A DNA stretch of 64,000 nt from Atherix ibis (taxonomy: Eukaryota > Arthropoda > Insecta > Diptera > Athericidae): NCBI GenBank assembly GCA_958298945.1, contig OY282608.1, forward strand, positions 73,518,806 to 73,582,805. The letters are read 5' to 3'. Each line of letters begins with the position of its first letter. Within the stretch, counting starts at the first letter, position 1. Made by a program: the position numbers and the translations under genes. This document shows positions 29,001-44,400 of this stretch, piece after piece. The notes beneath the pieces are model-generated. The model saw nothing but the letters and a program-made list of their open reading frames with translations, ran no database searches and was not told where the DNA came from.

Positions 29001-32000
29001 CCAACAATCCAACAAATCAATAAACCAATAAACAAACAAACAAACAAACCAACAAACCAACAAACCAACAAACCAACAAACCAACAAACCAACAAACCAA
29101 CAAACCAACAAACCAACAAACCAACAAACCAACAAACCAAAAAACCAACAAACCAACAAACCAACAAACCAACAAACCAACAAACCAACAAACCAACAAA
29201 CCAACAAACCAACAAACCGACAAACCAAAAAACCAACAAACCAACAAACCAACAAACCAATAAACCAACAAACCGACAAACCCATAAACCAACAAACAAA
29301 CAAACCAACAAACCTCTAAACCAACAAACCAACAAACAAATAAACCAACAAACCAAAAAGCCAACAAACCAACAAACAAATAAACCAACAAACCAACAAA
29401 CCATTAAACCAACAAACCAACAAACCGACAACCCAACAAACCAACAAACTAACAAACCAACAAACCGACAAACCAACAAACCAACAAACCAACTAGCCAA
29501 CAAACGAACAAACCAACAAACGAACAAACCAACAAGCCAACAAGCCAACAAGCCAACAAACCAACAAACCAACAAACCAACAAACCAACAAACCAAAAAA
29601 CCAACAAACCAACAAACCAACAAACCGACAACCCAACAAACCAACAAACCAACAAACCAACAAAACGAAAAACCAACAAACCAACACACCAACAAACCAA
29701 CAAACGAACAAACCAACAAACGAACAAACCAACAAGCCAACAAACCAAGACACCAACAAACCAAGAAACCAAAAAACCAACAAACCAACAAACCAACAAA
29801 CCAACAAACCAACAAACAAACAAATTAACAAACCAACAAACCAAGAAACCAACAAACCAACAAACCAACAAACCAACAAACCAACAAACCAACAAACCAA
29901 CAAACCAACAAACCAACAAACCAACAAACCAACAAACCAACAAACCAACAAACCAACAAACTAACAAACCAACAAACCAACAAACCAAGTAATCAACAAA
30001 CCAACAAGCCAACAAACCAGCAAGCCAACAAACTAACAAACCAACAAGCTAACAAACGAACAAACCATCAAACCAACAAACCAACAAACCAACAAACCAA
30101 GAAACCAACAATCCAACAAACCATTAAACCAATAAACCAACAAACCAACAAACCAGCAAAACAACAAACCAACATAACCAACAAACCACAAACGCACAAA
30201 CGAACAAACCAACAAACAAACAAACCAACAAACGAACAATTCAACAAACCAACAAACGAACAAACCAACAAACCAACAAATCAACAAACCTTCAAACAAA
30301 CAAACCAACAAACCAACAAACAAACAAACCAACAAATCCACAAATCCAAAAACCAACAAACCAACAAACCAACAAACCAACAAACCAACCAACCAACAAA
30401 CCAACAAACCAACAAACCAGTAAACCAACAAGCCAACAAACGAACAAACCAACAAGCAAGCAAAACAACAAACCAACAAAACAAGAAACCAACAAGCCAA
30501 CAAATCAACAAACTAACAAACCAACAAACAAACAAACCAACAAACGAACAAATCAACAAACGAACAAACCAGCCAACCAACAAACCAACAAGCCAACAAA
30601 CCAACAAGCCAACAAACGAACCAACCAACAAACCAACAAACCAACAAGCCAACAAACCAACAAACCAACAAACCAACAAACCAACAAACCAACAAATCAA
30701 AAAACCAACAAACCAATAAACCAACAAACCAACAAACAAACAAACCAACAAACCAACAAACCAAGAAATCAACAAAGCAATAAACCAACAAACCAACAAA
30801 TTAACAAACCAACAAACCAACAAACCAACAAACCAACAAACCAACAAACCAACAAACAAATAAACCAACAAACCAACAAACCAACAAACCAACAAACCAA
30901 CAAACCAACAAACGAACAAACCAACAAACCAACAAACCAACAAACCAACAAACCAACAAACCAACAAACCAACAAACCAACAAACTAACAAACCAACAAA
31001 CCAACAAACCAACTAACCAACAAACCATCAAGCCAACAAACGAACAAACCAACAAACCCACAAACAAACAAACCAACAAACCAACAAACCAACAAGCCAA
31101 CAACCCAACAAACAAACAAACCATTAAACCAACAAACCAACAAACAAATAAAGCAACAAACCAACAAGCCAACAAACCAACAAACCAACAAACAAATAAA
31201 CCAACAAACCAACAAACCAACAAACCAACAAGCCAACAAACGAACAAAACAACAAACTAACAAACCAACAAACCAACAAACCAACAAACCAACAATCGAA
31301 CAAACCAACAAACCAACAAACCAAAAACCAGCAAGCCAACAAACGAACAAACCAATAAACCAACAAACCAACAAACCAACAAACCAACAAACCAACAAAC
31401 CAACAAACCAACAAACCAAAAAACCAACAAGCCAACAAACTAACAAACCAACAAACCAACAAACAAACAAGCCAACAAACGAACAAACCAACAAACCAAC
31501 AAACCAACAAACCAACAAACCAACAAACCAACAAACCAACAAACCAACAAACCAACAAACCAACAAACCAACAAACCAACAAACCAACAAACCAACAAAC
31601 CAATAAACCAACAAACCAACAAATCAGCAAACCAACAAACCAACAAGCCAACAAACGAACTAACCAACAAGCCAACAAACCAACAAACCAACAAACCAAG
31701 AAACCAAGAATCCAACAAACGAACAAACCAACAAACCAACAAACCAACAAACCAACAACCAACAAACAAAGAAACCAACAAACCAAGAAACCAACAAACC
31801 AACAAACCAACAAACCAATAAACCAACAAACGAACAAACCAACAAGCCAACAAACGAAGAAACGAACAAACAAACAAATCAACAAACCAACAAATAAACA
31901 AACCAAGAAACCATCAAAACAACAAACCAAGAAACCAACAAACCAACAAACCAACAAACCAACAAACCAACAAACCAACAAACCCACAAACCAACAAACA

Positions 32001-34480
32001 AACAAACCAACAAATCAACAAATCAACAAACCAGCAAAGCAACAAGCCAACAAACCAACAAACAAAGAAACCAACAAACCAACAAACCAACAAACCAACA
32101 AACCAACAAACCAACAAACCAACAAACCAACAAACCAACAAACCAACAAGCCAACAAACGAACAAACCAACAAACAAACAAGCCAACAAACGACCAAGCC
32201 AACAAACCAACAAACCAACAAACCAACAAACCAACAAATTAACAAACCAACAAACCAACAAACCAACAATCGAACAAACCAACAAACCAACAAACCAACA
32301 AACCAACAAGCCAACAAACAAACAAACCAACAAACCAACAAACCAACAAACCAACAAACCAACAAACCAACAAACCAACAAACCAACAAACCAACAAACC
32401 AACAAACCAACAAGCCAACAAACGAACGAACCAACAAACCAACAAACCAAAAACCAACAAGCCAACAAACGAACAAACCAACAAACCAACAAACCAACAA
32501 ACCAACAAACTAACAAACCAACAAACCAACAAACCAACAAACCAACAAACCAACAAACCAACAAACCAATAAACCAACAAACAAACAAGCCAACAAACGA
32601 ACAAACCAACAAACCAACAAACCAACAAACCAACAAACCAACAAACCAACAAACCAACAAACCAACAAACCAACAAACCAATAAACCAACAAACCAACAA
32701 ACCAACAAACCAACAAACCAACAAATCAGCAAACCAACAAACAAACAAGCCAACAAACGAACTAACCAACAAGCCAACAAATTAACAAACCAACAAACTA
32801 ACAAACCAACAAACCAACAAACCAACAAACCAACAAACCAACAAACCAACAAACCAACAAACCAACAAACCAACAAACCAACAAACCAACAAACCAACAA
32901 ACAAACAAGCCAACAAACGAACAAACCAACAAACCAACAAACCAACAAACCAACAAACCAACAAACCAACAAACCAACAAACCAACAAACCAACAAACCA
33001 ATAAACCAACAAACCAACAAACCAACAAATCAGCAAACCAACAAACCAACAAGCCAACAAACGAACTAACCAACAAGCCAACAAACCAACAAACCAACAA
33101 ACCAAGAAACCAAGAATCCAACAAACTAACAAACCAACAAACCAACAAACCAACAAACCAACAAACCAACAAACAAAGAAACCAACAAACCAACAAACAA
33201 AGAAACCAACAAACCAACAAACCAAGAAACCAAAAAACCAATAAACCAACAAACCAACAAACCGACATGCCAACAAACGAAGAAACGAACAAACAAACAA
33301 ATCAACAAACCAACAAATAAACAAACCAAGAAACCATCAAAACAACAAACCAAGAAACCAGCAAACCAACAAACTAACAAACCAACAAACCAACAAACCA
33401 ACAAACCAACAAACCAACAAACCAACAAACGAACAAACCAACAAACCAACAAACAAACAAGCCAACAAACGAACAAACCAACAAACCAACAAACCAACAA
33501 ACCAACAAACCAACAAACCAACAAACCAACAAACCAACAAACCAACAAACCAACAAACCAATAAACCAACAAACCAACAAACCAACAAACCAACAAATCA
33601 GCAAACCAACAAACCAACAAGCCAACAAACGAACTAACCAACAAGCCAACAAATTAACAAACCAACAAACTAACAAACTAACAAACCAACAAACCAACAA
33701 ACCAACAAACCAACAAACCAACAAACCAATAAACCAACAAACCAACAAACCAACAAACCAACAAACCAACAAACCAACAAACCAACAAACCAAAAACCAG
33801 CAAGCCAACAAACGAACAAACCAGCAAACCAACAAACCAACAAACCAACAAACCAACAAACCAACAAACCAACAAGCCAACAAACGAACAAACCAACAAA
33901 CCAACAAACAAACAAGCCAACAAACGAACAAACCAACAAACCAACAAACCAACAAACCAACAAACCAACAAACCAACAAACCAACAAACCAACAAACCAA
34001 TAAACCAACAAACCAACAAACCAACAAATCAGCAAACCAACAAACCAACAAGCCAACAAACGAACTAACCAACAAGCCAACAAACCAACAAACCAACAAA
34101 CCAAGAAACCAAGAATCCAACAAACGAACAAACCAACAAACCAACAAACCAACAAACCAACAAACAAAGAAACCAACAAACCAACAAACAAAGAAACCAA
34201 CAAACCAACAAACCAACAAACCAACAAACCAATAAACCAACAAACCAACAAACCAACATGCCAACAAACGAAGAAACGAACAAACAAACAAATCAACAAA
34301 CCAACAAATAAACAAACCAAGAAACCATCAAAACAACAAACCAAGAAACCAACAAACCAACAAACCAACAAACCAACAAACCAACAAACCAACAAACCCA
34401 CAAACCAACAAACAAACAAACCAACAAATCAACAAATCAACAAACCAGCAAAGCAACAAACCAACAAACCAACAAACCAA
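26041..34480 (+). repeat. 8.45 kb tandem duplication, right copy
   Basis: It follows the left copy directly and has the same tag order throughout. Only a few point differences were found by eye: G at 22596 against A at 31044, C at 21602 against T at 30050, T at 18873 against A at 27353, and A at 20771 against G at 29219. The remaining differences are gains or losses of whole 8-bp units. The two copies are therefore very similar and the duplication is recent compared with the mutations that made the tags. Confidence 0.88.
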
Positions 34481-36900
34481 CAAGCCAACAAACGAACAAA
34501 CCAACAAACAAACAATCCAACAAACGAACAAGCCAACAAACCAACAAACCAACAAACCAACAAACCAACAAACCAACAAACCAACAAACCATCAAACCAA
34601 CAATCGAACAAACCAACAAACCAACAAACCAACAAACCAACAAGCCAACAAACAAACAAACCAACAAACCAACAAACCAACAAACCAACAAACCAACAAA
34701 CCAACAAGCCAACAAACGAACAAACCAACAAACCAACAAACCAAAAACCAACAAGCCAACAAACGAACAAACCAACAAACCAACAAACCAACAAAACAAC
34801 AAACCAACAAATTAACAAACCAACAAACCAACAAACCAACAAACCAACAAACGAACAAAAAAAAACAAACCAACAAACAAACAAGCCAACAAACGAACAA
34901 ACCAACAAACCAACAAACCAACAAACCAACAAACCAACAAACCAACAAACCAACAAACCAACAAACCAACAAACCAACAAACCAACAAACCAACAAACCA
35001 ACAAACCAATAAACCAACAAACCTACAAACCAACAAATCAGCAAACCAAAAAACCAACAAGCCAACAAACGAACTAACCAACAAGCCAACAAACCAACAA
35101 GCCAACAAACCAACAAACTAACAAACCAACAAACCAACAAACCAACAAACCAACAAACCAACAAACCAACAAACCAACAAACCAAAAAACCAACAAACCA
35201 ACAAACCAACAAACCAACAAACCAACAAACCAACAAACCAACAAACCAACAAACCAACAAACCAACAAACCAAAAAACCAAAAAACCAACCAACCAACAA
35301 ACCAACAAACCAACAAACCAATAAACCAACAAACCAACAAACCAACAAACCAACAAATCAGCAAACCAACAAACCAACAAACGAACTAACCAACAAGCCA
35401 ACAAACTAACAAACCAACAAACTAACAAACAAACAAACCAACAAACCAACAAACCAACAAACCAACAAACCAACAAACCAACAAACCAACAAACCAACAA
35501 ACCAACAAACCAACAAACCAACAAACCAACAAACCAACAAACCAACAAACCAAAAAACTAACAAACCAACAAACCAACAAACCAACAAACCATCAACCCA
35601 ACAAACCAACAAACCAATAAACCAAAAAAATAACAAACCAACAAACCAACAAACCAACTAGCCAACAAACCAACAAACAAACAAACAAAGAAACCAACAA
35701 AGAAACAAGCCAACAAACCAACAAACCAACAAAAAGTAAACCAACAAACCAAAAACCAACAAACCAACAAACCAACAAGCCAACAAACGAACAAACCAAC
35801 AAACCAACAAACCAACAAACCAACAAACCAACAAACAAACAAACCAACAAACCAACAAACCAGCAAACCAACAAACCAATAAACCAACAAACCAACAAAC
35901 CAACAAACCAACAAACCAACAAACCGACAAACCAAAAAACCAAAAAGCCAACAAACAACCAAACCAACAAACAAACAAGCCAACAAACGAACAAATCAAC
36001 AAACCAACAAACCAACAAACCAACAAACCAACAAACCAACAAACCAACAAACCAACAAACCAACAAACCAACAAACCAACAAACCAACAAACCAACAAAC
36101 CAACAAACCAACAAACCATCAAAACAAGAAACCAACAAACCAACAATCCAACAAATCAGCAAACCAACAAACCAACAAGCCAACAAACGAACAAACCAAC
36201 AAGCCAACAAACCAACAAACCAACAAACCAAGAAACCAACAAACCAACAAACCAACAAACCAACAAACCAACAAACAAACAAACCAAGAAACCAGCAAAC
36301 CAACAAACCAACAAACCAACAAACCAACAAACCAACAAACCAACAAACCAACAAACCAACAAACCAACAAACCAACAAACCAACAAATCAACAAGCCGAC
36401 AAACGAACTAACGAACAAACAAACAAACCAACAAGCCAACAAACCAAGAAACCATCAAACCAACAAACCAACAAACCAACAAACCAACAAACCAACAAAC
36501 CAAGAAACCAACAAACCAACAAACCAACAAACCAAGTAACCAACAAGCCAACAAGACAACAAACCAACAAGCCAACAAACCACCAAACCAACAAGCCAAC
36601 AAACAAACAAACCAACAAACCAACAAACCAACAAACTAAGAAACCAACAATCCAACAAATCAACAAACCAATAAACAAACAAACAAACAAACCAACAAAC
36701 CAACAAACCAACAAACCAACAAACCAACAAACCAACAAACCAACAAACCAACAAACCAAAAAACCAACAAACCAACAAACCAACAAACCAATAAACCAAC
36801 AAACCAACAAACCAATAAACCAACAAACAAATAAACCAACAAACCAATAAACCAACAAACCAACAAACCAACAAACAAATAAACCAACAAACCAACAAGC
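34481..36900 (+). repeat. Mixed segment between the two large duplications
   Basis: This is satellite throughout. It contains TCAGC tags at 35038 and 35358 and type-A tags with CCATC at 35590 and GTAAACC 146 bp later at 35736. The CCATC-to-GTAAACC spacing of 146 bp is shared with 175/321, 38953/39099 and 42688/42834. A GCCGAC tag lies near 36.4 kb. The left part resembles the 23-26 kb segment and the right part leads into the 3.74 kb units. Confidence 0.7.
34857..34865 (+). repeat. A9 homopolymer run
   Basis: Nine As follow an AACAAACG variant unit and interrupt the unit pattern. Units resume with CAAACCAAC. This is a local irregularity with no visible function. Confidence 0.85.
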
Positions 36901-39900
36901 CAAAAAACCAACAAACAAATAAACCAACAAACCAACAAACCATTAAACCAACAAACCAACAAACCGACAACCCAACAAACCGACAAACCAAAAAACCAAA
37001 AAGCCAACAAACAAACAAACCAACAAACAAACAAGCCAACAAACGAACAAATCAACAAACCAACAAACCAACAAACCAACAAACCAACAAACCAACAAAC
37101 CAACAAACCAACAAACCAACAAACCAACAAACCAACAAACCAACAAACCATCAAAACAAGAAACCAACAAACCAACAATCCAACAAATCAGCAAACCAAC
37201 AAACCAACAAGCCAACAAACGAACAACCCAACAAGCCAACCAACCAACAAACCAACAAACCAAGGAACCAACAAACCAACAAACCAACAAACCAACAAAC
37301 CAACAAACAAACAAACCAAGAAACCAGCAAACCAACAAACCAACAAACCAACAAACCAACAAACCAACAAACCAACAAACCAACAAACCGACAAACCAAA
37401 AAAGCAACAAACCAACAAACCAACAAACCAACAAACCAACAAACCAACAAACCAACAAACCAACAAACCAACAAATCAACAAGCCGACAAACGAACTATT
37501 GAACAAACAAACAAACCAACAAGCCAACAAACCAAAAAACCATCAAACCAACAAACCAACAAACCAACAAACCAACAAACCAACAAACCAAGAAACCAAC
37601 AAACCAACAAACCAACAAACCAAGTAACCAACAAGCCAACAAGACAACAAACCAACAAGCCAACAAACCACCAAACCAACAAGCCAACAAACAAACAAAC
37701 CAACAAACCAACAAACCAACAAACTAAGAAACCAACAATCCAACAAATCAACAAACCAATAAACAAACAAACAAACAAACCAACAAACCAACAAACCAAC
37801 AAACCAACAAACCAACAAACCAACAAACCAACAAACCAACAAACCAAAAAACCAACAAACCAACAAACCAACAAACCAACAAACCAATAAACCAACAAAC
37901 CAACAAACCAATAAACCAACAAACAAATAAACCAACAAACCAATAAACCAACAAACCAACAAACCAACAAACAAATAAACCAACAAACCAACAAGCCAAA
38001 AAACCAACAAACAAATAAACCAACAAACCAACAAACCATTAAACCAACAAACCAACAAACCGACAACCCAACAAACCAACAAACCAACAAACCAACAAAC
38101 CGACAAACCAACAAACCAACAAACCAACAAACCAACTAGCCAACAAACGAACAAACCAACAAACGAACAAACCAACAAGCCAACAAGCCAACAAACCAAC
38201 AAACCAACAAACCAACAAACCAACAAACCAACAAACCAAAAAACCAACAAACCAACAAACCAACAAGCCAACAAACCAATAACCAACAAACCAACAAATT
38301 AACAAACCAACAAACAAATAAACCAACAAACCAACAAACCAACAAACTAACAAACCAACAAACCGACAACCCAACAAACCAACACACCAACAAAACAACA
38401 AACCGAAAAACCAACAAACCAACACACCAACAAGCCAACAAACGAACAAACCAACAAACGAACAAAAGAACAAGCCAACAAACCAAGACACCAACAAACC
38501 AAGAAACCAACAAACCAAAAACCAACAAACCAACAAACCAACAAACCAACACACAAACAAACAACAAACCAACAAACCAACAAACCAACAAACCAACAAA
38601 CCAACAAACCAACAAACCAACAAACCAAAAAACCAAAAAACCAACAAACCAACAAACCAACAAACCAACAAACCAATAAACCAACAAACCAACAAACCAA
38701 CAAACCAACAAATCAGCAAACCAACAAACCAACAAACGAACTAACCAACAAGCCAACAAACTAACAAACCAACAAACTAACCAACAAACAAACCAACAAA
38801 CCAACAAACCTACAAACCAACAAACCAACAAACCAACAAACCAACAAACCAACAAACCAACAAACCAACAAACCAACAAACCAACAAACCAACAAACCAA
38901 CAAACCAACAAACCAAAAAACTAACAAACCAACAAACCAACAAACCAACAAACCATCAAACCAACAAACCAACAAACCAAAAAAATAACAAACCAACAAA
39001 CCAACAAACCAACTAGCCAACAAAACAACAAACCAACAAACCTACAAACAAATAAACCAACAAAGAAACAAGCCAACAAACCAACAAACCAACAAAAAGT
39101 AAACCAACAAACCAAAAACCAACAAACCAACAAACCAACAAGCCAACATACGAACAAACCAACAAACCAACAAACCAACAAACCAACAAACCAACAAACA
39201 AACAAACCAACAAACCAACAAACCAACAAACCAACAAACCAATAAACCAACAAACCAACAAACCAACAAACCAACAAACCAACAAACCGACAAACCAAAA
39301 AACCAAAAAGCCAACAAACAAACAAACCAACAAACAAACAAGCCAACAAACGAACAAATCAACAAACCAACAAACCAACAAACCAACAAACCAACAAACC
39401 AACAAACCAACAAACCAACAAACCAACAAACCATCAAAACAAGAAACCAACAAACCAACAATCCAACAAATCAGCAAACCAACAAACCAACAAGCCAACA
39501 AACGAACAAACCAACAAGCCAACAAACCAACAAACCAACAAACCAAGAAACCAACAAACCAACAAACCAACAAACCAACAAACCAACAAACAAACAAACA
39601 AACCAAGAAACCAGCAAACCAACAAACCAACAAACCAACAAACCAACAAACCAACAAACCAAAAAACCAAAAAAGCAACAAACCAACAAACCAACAAACC
39701 AACAAACCAACAAATCAACAAGCCGACAAACAAACTAACGAACAAACAAACAAACCAACAAGCCAACAAACCAAGAAACCATCAAACCAACAAACCAACA
39801 AACCAACAAACCAAGAAACCAACAAACCAACAAACCAACAAACCAAGTAACCAACAAGCCAACAAGACAACCAACCAACAAGCCAACAAACCACCAAACC

Positions 39901-40640
39901 AACAAGCCAACAAACAAACAAACCAACAAACCAACAAACCAACAAACTAAGAAACCAACAATCCAACAAATCAACAAACCAATAAACAAACAAACAAACA
40001 AACCAACAAACCAACAAACCAACAAACCAACAAACCAACAAACCAACAAACCAACAAACCAACAAACCAACAAACCAAAAAACCAACAAACCAACAAACC
40101 AACAAACCAACAAACCAATAAACCAACAAACCAACAAACCAATAAACCAACAAACAAATAAACCAACAAACCAATAAACCAACAAACCAACAAACCAACA
40201 AACAAATAAACCAACAAACCAACAAGCCAAAAAACCAACAAACAAATAAACCAACAAACCAACAAACCATTAAACCAACAAACCAACAAACCGACAACCC
40301 AACAAACCAACAAACCAAAAAACCAAAAAGCCAACAAACAAACAAACCAACAAACAAACAAGCCAACAAACGAACAAATCAACAAACCAACAAACCAACA
40401 AACCAACAAACCAACAAACCAACAAACCAACAAACCAACAAACCAACAAACCAACAAACCAACAAACCAACAAACCAACAAACCAACAAACCAAAAAACC
40501 AACAAACCAACAAACCAACAAACCAATAAACCAACAAACCAACAAACCAATAAACCAACAAACAAATAAACCAACAAACCAATAAACCAACAAACCAACA
40601 AACCAACAAACAAATAAACCAACAAACCAACAAGCCAAAA
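36900..40640 (+). repeat. 3.74 kb higher-order unit, copy A
   Basis: Tags in this segment recur 3735 bp to the right, later 3743 bp: CCATC at 38953/42688, GTAAACC at 39099/42834, TCAGC at 38713/42448, and the site at 37500/41235. The period is not a multiple of 8 (3735 = 8 x 466 + 7), so each unit carries a net one-base phase shift. Variant units cluster into sub-blocks of roughly 1.1 kb with AATAAACC and AACAAACA tags. Edges are approximate. Confidence 0.85.
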
Positions 40641-43600
40641 AACCAACAAACAAATAAACCAACAAACCAACAAACCATTAAACCAACAAACCAACAAACC
40701 GACAACCCAACAAACCGACAAACCAAAAAACCAAAAAGCCAACAAACAAACAAACCAACAAACAAACAAGCCAACAAACGAACAAATCAACAAACCAACA
40801 AACCAACAAACCAACAAACCAACAAACCAACAAACCAACAAACCAACAAACCAACAAACCAACAAACCAACAAACCAACAAACCATCAAAACAAGAAACC
40901 AACAAACCAACAATCCAACAAATCAGCAAACCAACAAACCAACAAGCCAACAAACGAACAACCCAACAAGCCAACCAACCAACAAACCAACAAACCAAGG
41001 AACCAACAAACCAACAAACCAACAAACCAACAAACCAACAAACAAACAAACCAAGAAACCAGCAAACCAACAAACCAACAAACCAACAAACCAACAAACC
41101 AACAAACCAACAAACCAACAAACCGACAAACCAAAAAAGCAACAAACCAACAAACCAACAAACCAACAAACCAACAAACCAACAAACCAACAAACCAACA
41201 AACCAACAAATCAACAAGCCGACAAACGAACTATCGAACAAACAAACAAACCAACAAGCCAACAAACCAAGAAACCATCAAACCAACAAACCAACAAACC
41301 AACAAACCAACAAACCAACAAACCAAGAAACCAACAAACCAACAAACCAACAAACCAAGTAACCAACAAGCCAACAAGACAACAAACCAACAAGCCAACA
41401 AACCACCAAACCAACAAGCCAACAAACAAACAAACCAACAAACCAACAAACCAACAAACTAAGAAACCAACAATCCAACAAATCAACAAACCAATAAACA
41501 AACAAACAAACAAACCAACAAACCAACAAACCAACAAACCAACAAACCAACAAACCAACAAACCAACAAACCAACAAACCAAAAAACCAACAAACCAACA
41601 AACCAACAAACCAACAAACCAATAAACCAACAAACCAACAAACCAATAAACCAACAAACAAATAAACCAACAAACCAATAAACCAACAAACCAACAAACC
41701 AACAAACAAATAAACCAACAAACCAACAAGTCAAAAAACCAACAAACAAATAAACCAACAAACCAACAAACCATTAAACCAACAAACCAACAAACCGACA
41801 ACCCAACAAACCAACAAACCAACAAACCAACAAACCGACAAACCAACAAACCAACAAACCAACAAACCAACTAGCCAACAAACGAACAAACCAACAAACG
41901 AACAAACCAACAAGCCAACAAGCCAACAAACCAACAAACCAACAAACCAACAAACCAACAAACCAACAAACCAAAAAACCAACAAACCAACAAACCAACA
42001 AGCCAACAAACCAATAACCAACAAACCAACAAATTAACAAACCAACAAACAAATAAACCAACAAACCAACAAACCAACAAACTAACAAACCAACAAACCG
42101 ACAACCCAACAAACCAACACACCAACAAAACAACAAACCGAAAAACCAACAAACCAACACACCAACAAGCCAACAAACGAACAAACCAACAAACGAACAA
42201 AAGAACAAGCCAACAAACCAAGACACCAACAAACCAAGAAACCAACAAACCAAAAACCAACAAACCAACAAACCAACAAACCAACACACAAACAAACAAC
42301 AAACCAACAAACCAACAAACCAACAAACCAACAAACCAACAAACCAACAAACCAACAAACCAAAAAACCAAAAAACCAACAAACCAACAAACCAACAAAC
42401 CAACAAACCAATAAACCAACAAACCAACAAACCAACAAACCAACAAATCAGCAAACCAACAAACCAACAAACGAACTAACCAACAAGCCAACAAACTAAC
42501 AAACCAACAAACTAACCAACAAACAAACCAACAAACCAACAAACCTACAAACCAACAAACCAACAAACCAACAAACCAACAAACCAACAAACCAACAAAC
42601 CAACAAACCAACAAACCAACAAACCAACAAACCAACAAACCAACAAACCAAAAAACTAACAAACCAACAAACCAACAAACCAACAAACCATCAAACCAAC
42701 AAACCAACAAACCAAAAAAATAACAAACCAACAAACCAACAAACCAACTAGCCAACAAAACAACAAACCAACAAACCTACAAACAAATAAACCAACAAAG
42801 AAACAAGCCAACAAACCAACAAACCAACAAAAAGTAAACCAACAAACCAAAAACCAACAAACCAACAAACCAACAAGCCAACATACGAACAAACCAACAA
42901 ACCAACAAACCAACAAACCAACAAACCAACAAACAAACAAACCAACAAACCAACAAACCAACAAACCAACAAACCAATAAACCAACAAACCAACAAACCA
43001 ACAAACCAACAAACCAACAAACCGACAAACCAAAAAACCAAAAAGCCAACAAACAAACAAACCAACAAACAAACAAGCCAACAAACGAACAAATCAACAA
43101 ACCAACAAACCAACAAACCAACAAACCAACAAACCAACAAACCAACAAACCAACAAACCAACAAACCAACAAACCAACAAACCATCAAAACAAGAAACCA
43201 ACAAACCAACAATCCAACAAATCAGCAAACCAACAAACCAACAAGCCAACAAACGAACAAACCAACAAGCCAACAAACCAACAAACCAACAAACCAAGAA
43301 ACCAACAAACCAACAAACCAACAAACCAACAAACCAACAAACAAACAAACAAACCAAGAAACCAGCAAACCAACAAACCAACAAACCAACAAACCAACAA
43401 ACCAACAAACCAAAAAACCAAAAAAGCAACAAACCAACAAACCAACAAACCAACAAATCAACAAGCCGACAAACAAACTAACGAACAAACAAACAAACCA
43501 ACAAGCCAACAAACCAAGAAACCATCAAACCAACAAACCAACAAACCAACAAACCAAGAAACCAACAAACCAACAAACCAACAAACCAAGTAACCAACAA

Positions 43601-44400
43601 GCCAACAAGACAACCAACCAACAAGCCAACAAACCACCAAACCAACAAGCCAACAAACAAACAAACCAACAAACCAACAAACCAACAAACTAAGAAACCA
43701 ACAATCCAACAAATCAACAAACCAATAAACAAACAAACAAACAAACCAACAAACCAACAAACCAACAAACCAACAAACCAACAAACCAACAAACCAACAA
43801 ACCAACAAACCAACAAACCAAAAAACCAACAAACCAACAAACCAACAAACCAACAAACCAATAAACCAACAAACCAACAAACCAATAAACCAACAAACAA
43901 ATAAACCAACAAACCAATAAACCAACAAACCAACAAACCAACAAACAAATAAACCAACAAACCAACAAGCCAAAAAACCAACAAACAAATAAACCAACAA
44001 ACCAACAAACCATTAAACCAACAAACCAACAAACCGACAACCCAACAAACCAACAAACCAAAAAACCAAAAAGCCAACAAACAAACAAACCAACAAACAA
44101 ACAAGCCAACAAACGAACAAATCAACAAACCAACAAACCAACAAACCAACAAACCAACAAACCAACAAACCAACAAACCAACAAACCAACAAACCAACAA
44201 ACCAACAAACCAACAAACCAACAAACCATCAAAACAAGAAACCAACAAACCAACAATCCAACAAATCAGCAAACCAACAAACCAACAAGCCAACAAACGA
44301 ACAAACCAACAAGCCAACAAACCAACAAACCAAGAAACCAACAAACCAACAAACCAACAAACCAACAAACCAACAAACAAACAAACCAAGAAACCAGCAA
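40641..44400 (+). repeat. 3.74 kb higher-order unit, copy B
   Basis: This is a direct tandem copy of the preceding unit with the same tag order. One diagnostic difference is TG at 37500-37501 in copy A against CG at 41235-41236 here. The offset grows from 3735 to 3743 between about 39.1 and 39.7 kb, which is the gain of one 8-bp unit. It is followed by a partial third copy. Confidence 0.85.

Noticed and set aside
17581..34480. The 8.45 kb duplication as a pure assembly error
   Set aside because: The copies have private substitutions and several independent 8-bp unit gains and losses, which a simple duplicated contig would not show. Read-level evidence would still be needed to exclude it fully.
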